From positions 105,783,142 through 105,847,141 of the forward strand of contig CM049306.1 in assembly GCA_026874595.1 (NCBI GenBank): a stretch of 64,000 nt of DNA, given 5' to 3'. Shown here piece after piece: positions 1 through 9,597 of the stretch. This DNA is from Sipunculus nudus (taxonomy: Eukaryota > Annelida > Sipuncula > Golfingiida > Sipunculidae). The notes beneath the pieces are model-generated. The model saw nothing but the letters and a program-made list of their open reading frames with translations. It searched no databases and was not told the origin of the DNA. Numbering within the stretch: the stretch's first letter is position 1; the number at the start of each line of letters is the position of its first letter. The position numbers and the translations under genes were made by a program.

Positions 1-1001
1 GTCAGCAGTCCTTTTTATTCTATATACAAATAATTTGTCTGTGAGCCTTTCAGATTGTAAAATTATCAAATATGCAGACGACACTGTTATTCTAGGCCTG
101 ATACACAAGAATGATGAATCGCTCTACAGGAAAACCATTCAATATGTGACTGGTTGGTGTGAGGAACACTACCTTCAGTTAAATGTAAAGAAGACTAAAG
201 AAGTAGTCTTTGATTTTAGGAGATCAAAATCTGTAATTACCCCAGTTGCTATCAAAAATGAAGATGTTGATATTGTAGAAAATTATAAATACTTAGGATG
301 TATTATTGACAGAAATCTGAATTGGAAAGAACATGTGTTGAATCAATCCAAGAAAGCAAACAAAAGATTATATTACCTTTATTATCTAAGAAAGCTTAAT
401 ATCGACAAAACCATAATTACCATGTTTTATAATTCAGTAATTTCCAGTGTCCTTACTTATTCACTGGAGTGCTGGTTTACAAATATATCTGATAAGTTAA
501 AGAAACAGTTGAATAATACCAGGAAGAGAAGTAGTAGAATGACTGGTACTTCTCTTGCCACACACCAGGAAATCTGTGAAACCAAAACAATGGCCTTCAT
601 ATCTAAGGTCATGAATGACAAAACACATCCACTATATTCAGAGTTCCGTTTTTTACCTTCAGGTAAACGCCTAGATACAATATTCTGCAGAACAACTCGT
701 TTTAAAAAATCTCTCGTACCACACAGTATTAAACTTTTTAACTCACAACCCTCTTAGAAATTTAATGTTTTGAATTATGTGTTTTACCTGCAGAATTATC
801 TGTTTTATCAATTTTACATGCTTAATTTTACATGCATAGTCAATATGTTATGTGTGATTTTTATGTATTTATTGTATTATTTTTATGTATTTATCTATCT
901 ATTTACTTATTTATTTTTTATGTAATGAATTGCAAGTCAACAACAAATTCCTGGAACTGAAGGCTAATAAATGTTATCTTATCTTATCTTATCTTATCTT
1001 A
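1..1001 (+). mobile_element. CR1/L2/Rex1-like LINE, 3' part with TTATC tail
   Basis: The RT reading frame is followed by about 210 bases of AT-rich 3' untranslated sequence. It ends in AATAAATG and a run of TTATC pentamers (about 974-1001). A short tandem tail of this kind is how many CR1-clade LINEs terminate, so the element's 3' end is probably complete. The 5' end is outside the window. Confidence 0.75.
2..757 (+). CDS. LINE reverse transcriptase, C-terminal fragment
   Basis: This is the C-terminal part of ORF2 of a non-LTR retrotransposon. The frame is open from base 2, beyond the first usable ATG, and reads a FILYTNNL-type segment that normally precedes the RT active site. The catalytic YADD box is at bases 71-82. 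Downstream come the LNVKKTKE and DFRR motifs and a KYLGCIID motif, typical of the CR1/L2/Rex1 group. The frame ends at a TAG after a segment (RTTRFKKSLVPHSIKLF) that matches the usual C-terminus of these proteins, so the 3' end of the ORF looks natural. The endonuclease and N-terminal RT lie left of the window, if present. I see no stop or frameshift in the visible part. It lies downstream of the last visible ABCC exon, on the opposite strand, probably in an intron of that gene. Confidence 0.88.
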   Translation, partial: SAVLFILYTNNLSVSLSDCKIIKYADDTVILGLIHKNDESLYRKTIQYVTGWCEEHYLQLNVKKTKEVVFDFRRSKSVITPVAIKNEDVDIVENYKYLGCIIDRNLNWKEHVLNQSKKANKRLYYLYYLRKLNIDKTIITMFYNSVISSVLTYSLECWFTNISDKLKKQLNNTRKRSSRMTGTSLATHQEICETKTMAFISKVMNDKTHPLYSEFRFLPSGKRLDTIFCRTTRFKKSLVPHSIKLFNSQPS

Positions 1002-1096
1002 TGTGGGTATGTGTGGGTGTGTGAATTGCACTGTGAGTCTGACCATTGGAGATTTGGTGCTATATAAATACTATGTATTATTATTATTATCTGCTT
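1002..1096 (+). mobile_element. second LINE/SINE 3' tail fragment
   Basis: Directly after the TTATC tail comes a different 3' end: GGTGCTATATAAATACTATG followed by ATT triplets. A GCTATATAAATA segment with an ATT-repeat tail is typical of L2-like LINEs and the SINEs that borrow their tails. Only the last 90 or so bases are present, so the source element cannot be named more exactly. Confidence 0.5.
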
Positions 1097-1387
1097 GAGG
1101 AACCCATGCAGTGTCTATATGAGGGTGTATGCTTATGGGCAGATGGGTTATCTTACACAACAATCATTTTATAAAAAGAATGTTTACTGAATGTTACATC
1201 TCCATAACAACCAACTGCCGGTATGAGGGAGTGAGCAGTTTCATATCTTATTTACAGATAGGATTTTCCCTAGAATAAGGTTCAAATATACAAGGGTCTG
1301 CTTTTCGCAATCTTCATGACAAAATGAAGGTAAGGCCAATGCACTCAGTCTTTTTGAGTTGATTGAACACAACATATTTAGACTTAC

Positions 1388-1453
1388 CTTTATGCCACTG
1401 AGGATTTCATTAGTAGACTTGATTCTTTGATCTTTGAAAACCATTTGTGCTTT
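1388..1453 (-). CDS. ABCC1: ABCC exon J: second intracellular loop
   Basis: 22 codons, phase 0. The acceptor is ATCTTCTAG and the donor is a perfect AAG|GTAAGT. It encodes KAQMVFKDQRIKSTNEILSG, matching the conserved M-x-x-KD-x-RIK-x-x-NEIL-x-GIK loop of MRPs. It is the last exon visible; the gene continues left of base 1. Confidence 0.93.
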
Positions 1454-1756
1454 CTAGAAGATATTAACAAATACACAATAGAAAGGAAATTAAATTTATG
1501 AGGAATTTATTAAGCTATTCAAGTATATGTTAATAAATCATGTACATTTGTTAAAATCAATTACCAATACTCACTTAATACAAGAATGACTGAAAATAAT
1601 TCTTTATATGTAATGTTTCTCATCAACAATATTACATAGACTTTTTTTAATATGAAGTTAATATATTATAATAGCAAATCAGAAATACCTTCAATATTTA
1701 CAATTTTTTGAATTTAATGAGAATGATAAATCAAAAAAGATTCATTTGATGTATAC

Positions 1757-2014
1757 CTGAATCTTAACCTGAATTCTAGCAAGGCAGGCCCCATTAATTA
1801 CTGCCAGAAATACCAAGAATGCTAGCCCTCCGAGGGATGCAATCCCAACCTGACCCCACAACAAGTACATGGACACAGACATGGTGATGGGGCTGGCCCA
1901 TATAAACTGTAGATTGACCATGAAATCAAAAATTCTCTGTGAATCCACGGACATGATGTTCACAATCTGTCCCACAGTCATATCTTTCCGTGCTTTGTGG
2001 GAGAGTTTAAGAGT
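1757..2014 (-). CDS. ABCC1: ABCC exon I: TMD1 helices 8-9
   Basis: 86 codons, phase 0. The acceptor is CCTTTTTCAG and the donor is CAG|GTATAC; an alternative CAG|GTTAAG lies nine bases upstream. It contains the family signature VGQIVNIMSVDSQR, then two membrane helices (FIWASPITMSVSMYLLW and GLAFLVFLAVINGACLA). This is the most recognisable ABCC block in the window. Residues about 362-447. Confidence 0.95.
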
Positions 2015-3278
2015 CTGAAAAAGGAAGAGGAACAAATGTTTGATGATTTGGAAACCTCCAGAAATCACATCATCATCTTAGTCTGGTACTTGGACATGTT
2101 GTGAGCTCCTTAAATATAAACAATGTTGGTATCCAACAGAACAATCAAACCCTTTGCCTGAATAAAAGTTTTCAGAGACTAAGGAACTGCATCTGCAATT
2201 AATTTATCAGAGGGGACTGTAACTAGCTGGAAGATAAAGGACATTAGTGACTTTTCATGCAGACTAACTTTGTTAGGTCCACAATATTCTGAAACTAAAG
2301 GAGGTCACACACAAATATTAACTTTTTTACAGACTTTTACAGACAGAGTGGGAGGGTTAAGATTATTTTTTATTTTCTGGGCAAGACACTTCCATATCAC
2401 CAAGTTGTGAGACTTTCATTGGTTTAAAGGGACCCAATCACCTATCTTAACTTTATAAACTAAAAGGATTACCTTGGAGCTGTTATAAAACTGGGCCAAG
2501 AACATAGATATCACCGCACACAGGCAGCTTGATTTGTTTATATCAAAGTGTTTATAATAAGCGGGGGCCCCCAAAATAATCAAAACAAATTTAACAATAT
2601 TGCAGCAAGTCAGATTAGTCAGAGCTTTGCAAATGGTGTTTTGCAACAAGTAACCTTTCTACCTCCACATATATGCATCCTACCATCTCCAGTTAGATGA
2701 TTTTCCCATTTGTCAACATTGCTGTGTTTACAAACATGTTGTTGATAAACAAGTTCACACAGCTTTCAAGAAGGCCTTATAAGAATTTTTCACAACCAGT
2801 TTACTCTTATATCATTAAAATATATGCACAAATTAAGCCAGAAATCACACAAATTCTTTTTCAAAATGTAGGTGAATGGGCACCTTTAAAGGATACAAAA
2901 GAACAACACAAAGTTCAATCCACTTTCCATGACACCATTGTGAGTGAAAGTGTTGCATTAATGACACATGCCATGATTTCTCTGAAGGGAAGAATTAGGA
3001 GAGATTAATACCAGAAACTGCTGCTTTTTCACTAAAATTAACATTTTAAATGAAGGGAAAAATAGCATGTAGCAATTTTACAAAATTTAGGTGAAAACTA
3101 AGGTTTATTTTTCCGATGGCAGGTCCTTTACAGCTGTACAACCATAATAAATACTGTATTGCATCAAAAAGTACATCACTGTCCCTTTCAATATTGTTTA
3201 ATTGAAACATATAAGCTCCTTTTTCTATTCATCAAGTACCTCATGAAATGTACTTCATGTACTTCAAGTATTACCTAC
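2015..3278 (-). other. ABCC intron, no recognisable content
   Basis: This 1.26 kb intron between exons I and H is AT-rich and without recognised repeats. A plus-strand open stretch at 2697-3008 shows no domain and no splice context, and is treated as chance. The smaller introns 1454-1756, 4352-4809, 7073-7398, 7561-7995, 8134-8694 and 8818-9411 are likewise plain. The one at 4352-4809 holds a 13-nt G run (4396-4408). Confidence 0.6.
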
Positions 3279-3456
3279 CTTCCTGTATACTGCAGCTATG
3301 ACAGCAGTCCTCAGGCGCATCCCTGCCACGGAGCTTAGTTTCCCAGAATTATGTGCAGAGATAGAAAACACTATCTGCAGCAGAAAAAGTACCACTGCCA
3401 AGAAGTATCCCTTCCACTGGTACGGGTCAGTGCTACCAACAAAGTTGATCAAGGAC
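3279..3456 (-). CDS. ABCC1: ABCC exon H: TMD1 helix 7 and coupling segment
   Basis: 178 nt, phase 2 in and phase 0 out. The acceptor is TTCTTGTTACAG and the donor is AAG|GTAGGT. It encodes LINFVGSTDPYQWKGY, a helix (FLAVVLFLLQIVFSIS) and the very conserved GMRLRTAVIAAVYRK, which in MRPs is the intracellular loop that contacts the nucleotide-binding domains. Residues about 302-361. Confidence 0.93.
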
Positions 3457-3644
3457 CTGTAACAAGAACACAGCAGTATTAAACATACAACATAAAATAA
3501 CGGTGAGGCAAAATACAACAGCAGGGCAAATTGACCGACTGTAGATTTGGTTAATCTTGAATATGGCTAGCTATTAGATAAAAAAGTTTTCAACAGTTAT
3601 CAGCATTTCTTAAATGATCAAATGTAAATAAAGTCAGGAAAGTA

Positions 3645-3645
<1 letters not shown>

Positions 3646-3707
<62 letters not shown>

Positions 3708-3708
3708 C
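3646..3708. repeat. (AT)n microsatellite
   Basis: About 50 bases of near-perfect AT dinucleotide, then slightly interrupted TTATATATATACATAT, within the intron between ABCC exons H and G. The short open frame across it (poly-IY) is an artefact. Confidence 0.95.
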
Positions 3709-4240
3709 ATATAAAAATAAAAAGTTGGTTACAACTGTATTTGTCTTGAAATTTCCCAATAGACACTGATCTTATTCGCATCATTTCTGAGCTATACAGA
3801 TTAAACTAAAAGAAAAACTTGCTAAGTTTGTTAAATTTCCAGTCTTTCAGAATTTCAAGAGTTTTTTTATACATTGCTTCTTGTCAAATCAATCAAAGCT
3901 TGTGTTGATTTTTGTCAGAGCCAGCAATATTTATTGATATATTGATATTCTGTGGTAGTCATAACTCTGAACACAATAAAATTATATTGGGCAAAAGTAA
4001 ATAAAAGGAAATCAGGCATGTAAAACCTAAATTCTGGACTGTGGAAAAAACGTAACCTATTAATCATGATTTGGAACATTCAAAACTTTGTCAGTAAACT
4101 GTGCTGAAGACACACACTGTAGCCATACACTGAAAGCTTCTGGGATGATAATAAGTACCACCTTTCTTGACCCTACATATTATCCCCTATTTGTTGCTGA
4201 AGGGTACCAGGTATATGTATTCCCTAATCACCTGACTTAC

Positions 4241-4351
4241 CCGAGTACCACTGGTGTAGAAAGCTGGGCCGCCATACGAATAAATGACAGGAGACTCCCT
4301 AGAACCACAGGGCCTTGAACAGTCTTAAACAGGGCCCACCATAGCTTTATG
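4241..4351 (-). CDS. ABCC1: ABCC exon G: entry into TMD1 (helix 6)
   Basis: 111 nt, phase 2 in and phase 2 out. The acceptor is TTATTTGTTTTGTAG and the donor is a perfect GG|GTAAGT. It encodes KLWWALFKTV and QGPVVLGSLLSFIRMAAQLS. This aligns with the xLxKxFGPxxLxxxxxKxxxDxxxxxxP segment that opens TMD1 in MRPs. It is conserved only moderately and is shorter before the helix than in MRP1. Because the flanking exons are also phase-compatible with each other, skipping it would keep the frame but would delete helix 6. Confidence 0.8.
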
Positions 4352-4809
4352 CTACAAAACAAATAACCCAAAAGTCATATCTATTTACAGGGACTGGGGG
4401 GGGGGGGGTAAATAGGCTAGGATTCCCGAATATTGAGCATTTCACATCAGTCTGAAAGCAAGCTGAGCTAAACAGGCAGCCTTCCAGGATACACAAATAG
4501 TGACTGACTGAAGATTTTAATAGGAATCGGGTCTTCCTTGTAAGGAATGTATGGAACACATGTTATACTTTTTTAAAAATACTGAGAGAGTATAATATAC
4601 CACTATGGAGACTTGATCCTTAAGCTTAAGAGGTCATTACCTAAGTAAAAGTTCTTAGGCCTAAGGAAGATTGGTAGAACTATGACTATTATGTAATGGA
4701 TGTAGATAACAGGATTATTACAGACCTCAGATATTGAATAATGCCCTTCTGCTATAAAAAGTTACCGTTGCTTTATGACAAAGAAAAACATGAATAGATA
4801 AGGGCTCAC

Positions 4810-4932
4810 TTATGTGGGTCATCTTCCCAGTGGCTGTAGAAAGTTTTAATGACTTTCTGACATCGGTCTTGCATTCTCAACTTGTATACATCAGCAAATG
4901 TCAGGGTGCGACGATAACCCTTTAAGATCAAC
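4810..4932 (-). CDS. ABCC1: ABCC exon F: rest of L0 linker
   Basis: 123 nt, phase 2 in and phase 2 out. The acceptor is GTTTTCAG and the donor is AA|GTGAGC. It encodes LILKGYRRTLTFADVYKL and then RMQDRCQKVIKTFYSHWEDD. The G-Y-R-x-x-L-x-x-x-D-(L/V)-(W/Y)-x-L pattern is the conserved second half of the MRP linker. The linker after it is shorter than in mammalian MRP1. Confidence 0.9.
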
Positions 4933-5016
4933 CTGAAAACCAATCAAATCACTTCCAGTTGGCTAATGTGTATAATTAATATGATTCACATAACTAATGA
5001 TAATGATAATAATAAC

Positions 5017-6391
5017 AACTAGATATTTCTTGGCACCGCAGGTGCAATAGTATCCCCAGACAATTAACCCCCCCCCCCTCCCCCCCAGCCCTTGATAATA
5101 TGCATCTAACCTGTAAGTTTGGTGACTGTGACCAACAATTATTTTTGAGTTATTTCCATAATTTCATTTTAATATTATCGCTGCTGTGACCTTGAAAAAC
5201 TGTATCAAGGTCATCCATGTTCAAATTTTACCTAGCCATTGATAAGATGCATCAAACTTGTGGGTTTGGTGACTGTACCTCAAATTCTTACAAAATTATT
5301 TCATTTAAACATCATTCTAGCAAGAAAACAACATAAGGTGGCGCCACCTGTCTTCTGCAAAAAACAATGCTATCATAGATCTTAGGTCAATTTGATTTTT
5401 TTACCAATCCATGCATCACTCAGTGAGATATTAAAGTTCACATCATTTCAGCGTTATCGCCTGTGTGAAGCATCCAGGTCATCCATATTCAAACTTGGCC
5501 TAGCCCTTGATAAGATGCATCTAAACTGTAGGTTTGGTGACTGTACCACTAATTCTTTTTGAGTTATTAATCTAATATCATTTAAGCATAATTGCTGCTG
5601 TGACCTTGAAAAATGCATCAAGGTCATCCATGTTAGAACTTGACCTAGCTGTTGATAAGATGCATGGAACCTGAGGGTTTGGTGACTGTACCTCAAATTC
5701 TTACAAAGTTATTGCGTTACCATAATTTAACAAGAAAACGACACAAGGTGGCACCACTTGTCTTCTGCAAAAGACAAAGCTATCCAAGATCTTCGGTCAA
5801 TTTGAATTTTGGATCATTCCATGTATCCTTTAGTGAGATATTAAAGATTTTGTGTGAATTTAACCAAATATGGGAATATTCAAGGTCAAGGCCACTTTCA
5901 CACGAAAGGTCATGACCCCAATTTAAAAAAACACCATCCCATAACCCATATGTATGTATATGCATGCATAATATAAAAGAAATTTGTCCATTATTTTTTT
6001 TACTTATTATGCTCACAGTACTGTTAAGTGGCAATTTTGGGGGTATATTTAAAGGCACAAAACAAGTAAAGAATAATAGGTGGCACCACCAGTTTCTGGA
6101 ACCTAACAACCCTATCCATGATCTTAGATCAACTTGATTTTGGGATCAATCCATGCAAGATTTCTTGAGATATTTAAGAATTTGTGTGATTTTCCCCAAA
6201 ATTGGACCTATTCAAGGTCAAGGACACTCTCCTAGTTAAGGTCATGACCTAATTTAAATAAGCATCGTCCTCTCACCCATATCTATACATATATCAAGTT
6301 TGGTAATTATCGCACCAACAAGATTTATATGCGGCGGCAGCAGGACCGTCATGAAAACATACTATCCCCCGACTTTGTCTGGGGATACAAT
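5017..6391 (-). mobile_element. Family A Helentron-like element, copy 1 (in ABCC intron)
   Basis: Complete copy, read 5' to 3' on the minus strand. The 5' end is TTGTATCCCCAGACAAAG (subterminal repeat 6377-6388). The matching 3' subterminal repeat GTATCCCCAGAC is at 5050-5061 on the plus strand. The 3' hairpin (GGCACC...GGTGC) is at about 5032-5046 and the terminus CTAGTT at 5017-5022. The core has four diverged units (phrase GGTTTGGTGACTGTACC at about 5111, 5262, 5527 and 5673) and palindromic GGTGGCGCCACC-like segments (5339, 5748, 6080). A C-rich run at 5069-5087 sits next to the 3' repeat. No coding capacity. It fills most of the intron between exons E and F, in the same orientation as the gene. 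Confidence 0.75.
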
Positions 6392-7010
6392 AATTTTACA
6401 ATAATAACAAGACTGAGTATATCCAACAATGCCAACTATTAAGATATTTCTATGATAAGTTGCTGTCTTTATTTTCTTGTTGGTAGGTACACACAGACAA
6501 TAAAATAAGCCAGAAGGCCAATTATCTCAACAAAAAGTTATAAATGAAATATATTAATATTAGGGCTGTAATACATGTCTGAGCTCTCAAGAGTTCTTGA
6601 TCTATGCATGAAATCTGAGTACAAATATTCGCCTACTGCAATATCTCTGGTTCACAAATCTTTGGAGAAACCTTAACTAAGCACTGAAAATAGCAAACAA
6701 TAAAAAATTATCTGAATAGAACAAACTTGATCTTAAATTCTGTAATTAGCGGTGTCCTAGGTGATGGGGCTACTTATTTGATAAATTACATTGGTACTTA
6801 ACAAATTTAAAACAAAACATTATGTATTTACACATAAATCAATGTGCAGGGGGTATATCTTTATTCCCTTCAATGAATTTTACAGGGCAAAAGGTTCTCA
6901 AACTGATTTGTGTGTCCCCGTCCTCTAATGTGAATGAGCCTAATAAAATATGTCACTTTTTAACTGAAATTCCATAGTAGAAGGCACATTCCATAATAAA
7001 TTTTTGATAC

Positions 7011-7072
7011 CTTGTTATCCAAAAGAAAAAGATGCTGGACAAGAAGGATGCTTTGTCCTCAGGGCATGGCTC
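7011..7072 (-). CDS. ABCC1: ABCC exon E: L0 'lasso' start
   Basis: 62 nt, phase 0 in and phase 2 out. The acceptor is TTTCACAAG and the donor is AAG|GTATCA. It encodes EPCPEDKASFLSSIFFFWIT. The motif (N/E)PCPE-x-x-ASFLS-x-I-x-F-x-WIT is a hallmark of the L0/lasso helix of MRP proteins, which is needed for trafficking and transport. It was too short to stand out as an open frame and was found by phase continuity. Confidence 0.9.
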
Positions 7073-7398
7073 CTTGTGAAATTAAAACAACATAGTCATT
7101 TGAAAATCTGTAGGGTCAATATCACATCAATACACAGAGGTATACTAACATTCTGCCAGTGAAAGGAATGAATGTATTGGTGTTAGAACTTAACACATGA
7201 AAAACAGATGCATTAATACCCTGACTAGACACCAGCTGCTAAACAATGGCCTACATGTATGCTAGAAATGATATGTATCCTCTACCTATAGATAAAAAAA
7301 ATGGAAGAAAATAAATTTTATTTAAATTAACAAGTTCTTGACTTAAAATATTAGGTCTTTTTTTTACCTGTCAAAGTGTGAATTTGAGATGCACTTAC

Positions 7399-7560
7399 AT
7401 GTTTTATGTGTTCATCAGAATCTTTTCTAACTTCATCTTTTAGAAGAGGTGTCTTCTCTGATGTCACATGACCCTTGACACCATGGTCACTTGGAACATT
7501 CAAGAGCATCTGCAGGGCCGTTAGAGAGAAAGCCACGCAAGATACAGCAAACTCCGGCTC
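7399..7560 (-). CDS. ABCC1: ABCC exon D: TMD0 helix 5 and start of L0 linker
   Basis: 54 codons, phase 0. The acceptor is TGTGTGTACAG and the donor is a perfect CAT|GTAAGT. Residues about 150-203 contain the last TMD0 helix (FAVSCVAFSLTALQMLLNV) and then a charged cytoplasmic stretch (EKTPLLKDEVRKDSDEHIK) that begins the linker to TMD1. Confidence 0.87.
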
Positions 7561-7995
7561 CTGTACACACAATACATGTTTAGTACAACACAGTTATAGA
7601 GAATTTAAGCCACACAAGATATGACAAACCATAACTGGCTCCTGAATGGAGAATACATGTAAAACAAAAATAAGATAATTAATAAGATCCTAAGATATAG
7701 AGTTCATGATATCATATTTTTTTTAAAAGACTACATATGTACTATAGCAGTTGCACCCCTAGCATATTCTGGTTTAATTTAAAGTGCACTGGTGTTCTTA
7801 AATATTGTGAAGATACTGTTTCTTAGAAAACAGTTTATTTCTGTTAAAGGGTCAAGAACCATAGATGTACCATATCAGAACTCAAGATGAAACTATAAAA
7901 ATTTACATATCTGTGATGTATCTTAAGAACAACTCATACCCATTCTTACCTACTACTTCACAGAATTAGTCATATTAAGGATGTATCAAACCAAC

Positions 7996-8133
7996 CTGTT
8001 CCTGCTGCCCAATGACCTCAGAACGAAGGCGTACGGCTCCCACCACTACCATAAAGAACCAAAACAGGACAAGTACTCCGGACGAGTGAAGAGCTTGTGT
8101 GTACTCATAAGAAGCCAAGGCCACAGCAACAAA
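7996..8133 (-). CDS. ABCC1: ABCC exon C: TMD0 helices 3 and 4
   Basis: 46 codons, phase 0. The acceptor is TTTTCAAG, with a weak pyrimidine tract, and the donor is CAG|GTTGGT. The peptide includes VAVALASYEY, HSSGVLVLFWFF and an RLRSEV turn. The SSG-x-hydrophobic segment followed by (I/V)LRS aligns with the equivalent helix and loop of MRP1. Residues about 104-149. Confidence 0.85.
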
Positions 8134-8694
8134 CTTGAAAAGATCAGACACCAAATTATACAAATGTATAATATATTCATCCCATGTAGAAGAAATGTAC
8201 ATTTTATTTACAATATAAAATCCAGACAGTCAAAGTCACAGTGACTTAGCTAAACACAAGATATTGAAATAATTCACACAAAAGAAATGATTTCTGAACT
8301 TCATGGCCCATAATCAGTTAATTCATCTATGTTACATATGAATCAATGTTACACATGTGAACAATAAAAAAAAATGTTCATCTATTAAACATGTTGCCTT
8401 TTTTAAACTTGGTATAAAATTTTGGTATATATCTTTTGATAAGAGAACTTAGTTTATCTATAATATGCTGTATTTTTAATACCTAAAGATCATATAGTGC
8501 CCTTAGAGAGTTCCTTTTGAAAATGAAAAACCCAAAGATTTATTTAGCTCATGTATAAGTTTCCATTGTAAAGGCTGAACTAAGTTACTTTTTCTGCTGT
8601 AGCCATAGTGATCAGGCAGTTTCTACGGTAAACCCTGAACTGATGTGGACATTAGCGTATATTCTGAAAAAAAAAGAATGATAATTTCCCTCAC

Positions 8695-8817
8695 ATATGT
8701 TGCTGTTGCAAGGGCTGGAGCAAGGTAGGTAACGAGAGGCCGACTGTGGCTCCCACTTGTGGCAATGAGGTAAGCTAACCAAGCCAATGTGACAAGTAGC
8801 AGGACAGAACCTGAAAA
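8695..8817 (-). CDS. ABCC1: ABCC exon B: TMD0 helix 2 and start of helix 3
   Basis: 41 codons, phase 0. Two AG acceptors lie six bases apart. Only the upstream one (TTTTAG) keeps the frame open; the downstream TTTTCAG would give an immediate stop. The peptide runs FSGSVLLLVTLAWLAYL, a membrane helix, then a loop and a second hydrophobic stretch, LVTYLAPALATATY. The donor is TAT|GTGAGG. Residues about 63-103. Confidence 0.85.
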
Positions 8818-9411
8818 CTAAAACAACAGAGATATGATCACCAACAAGCCAAGGTAAAATAACACCTAAGCCTTTCGTTCATCTTGTAAGTTAATCATAA
8901 ATGTGTCACTTGATCAAGACACAGACAACCACTACATCAGTATGTCTGTCCATTCAGGCCCTCTATTACATGTCCTTATCTTAATGAATCACCTGAGTCT
9001 CATGACCAATGTCATCAGTATTTAATTTTTCAGAATATTGTTCTTAGTACTGGATATTAATCATATATTTTTAAATGGCTGCATAGATAAATGTTTCAGT
9101 TCTAACTGCCAAGAAAAGGATTGTTAAAGGTGATAAATCAAGTTGTTTTCCTATATACAGAAAACTTTACTACTCATTTAAATTAATTCCCCTCAACAAA
9201 TAAAATATACAAAAATGAAATGCCAAATGAAATATTTTCTGTCACCTTTACAGCCCAGTCATACTATATATGTAGTTATATAGATTAAGGAGAGATATAC
9301 AAAGGACAGACTTGATCGAAGAAATGAATCTTTTTTAATTTATACAATTAAGCTGGAACATTTTTTTTTTTTCAAAATTGTCCTCTCTCAAGACAAAATA
9401 AAAGGACATAC

Positions 9412-9597
9412 CAGTTTGAATGAATTTAGCTTGGACCGTCTGTGATACCCGTACACCCATTTTGGTCTGGAGCGTAAGTAAGTAATATAGAATGGTAGGC
9501 TGAGCCACAAAAATCCACATGGAACCCAGAGCAGCACTGTCTGCTGGAAGCATGGGGTAAGATCAGGTGTTGATGTGTTCAGTGTCAGATCATCATC
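9412..9597 (-). CDS. ABCC1: ABCC exon A: TMD0, first membrane helix
   Basis: 62 codons, phase 0 at both ends. The acceptor is TTTGTTTCAG and the donor is CTG|GTATGT. The peptide contains NTSTPDLTPCFQQTVLLWVP, which matches the conserved start of MRP TMD0, where a glycosylation sequon (NTS) and an xPDxTxCFQ motif precede helix 1 (WVPCGFLWLSLPFYI). It is residue 1 of the numbering used here. An in-frame ATG lies six codons upstream inside the acceptor tract (ATG at 9615-9613). It could be read as a start, but the good acceptor and the usual separate first exon of MRP1-type genes make splicing more likely. Confidence 0.88.

Larger units (their letters stand above)
1388..9597 (-). other. ABCC1: ABCC1/MRP1-like gene, 10 exons, N-terminal half
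   Basis: Ten minus-strand exons (9597-9412, 8817-8695, 8133-7996, 7560-7399, 7072-7011, 4932-4810, 4351-4241, 3456-3279, 2014-1757, 1453-1388) join without a stop or phase conflict into about 469 codons. Residue order matches MRP-type ABCC proteins: TMD0 (about residues 10-170), the L0 linker (about 190-270) and TMD1 up to the intracellular loop before NBD1 (to 469). Known members export glutathione, glucuronide and sulfate conjugates across membranes. Not visible here are the start-codon exon (above 9597) and everything from NBD1 onward (left of base 1). Intron 4933-7010 contains a family A element in the gene's own orientation. ABCC1 is a family-level name: the one-to-one orthologue within ABCC1/2/3/6 cannot be settled from the N-terminal half. 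Confidence 0.85.

Noticed and set aside
3590-3784. Poly-IY open frames at AT tracts (also 28293-28508, 35535-35774, 45810-46001)
   Set aside because: They are translations of (AT)n microsatellites.
5652-6109. Open frames on both strands in the family A copy
   Set aside because: They lie inside a non-coding repeat, overlap antisense, and have no domain signature.
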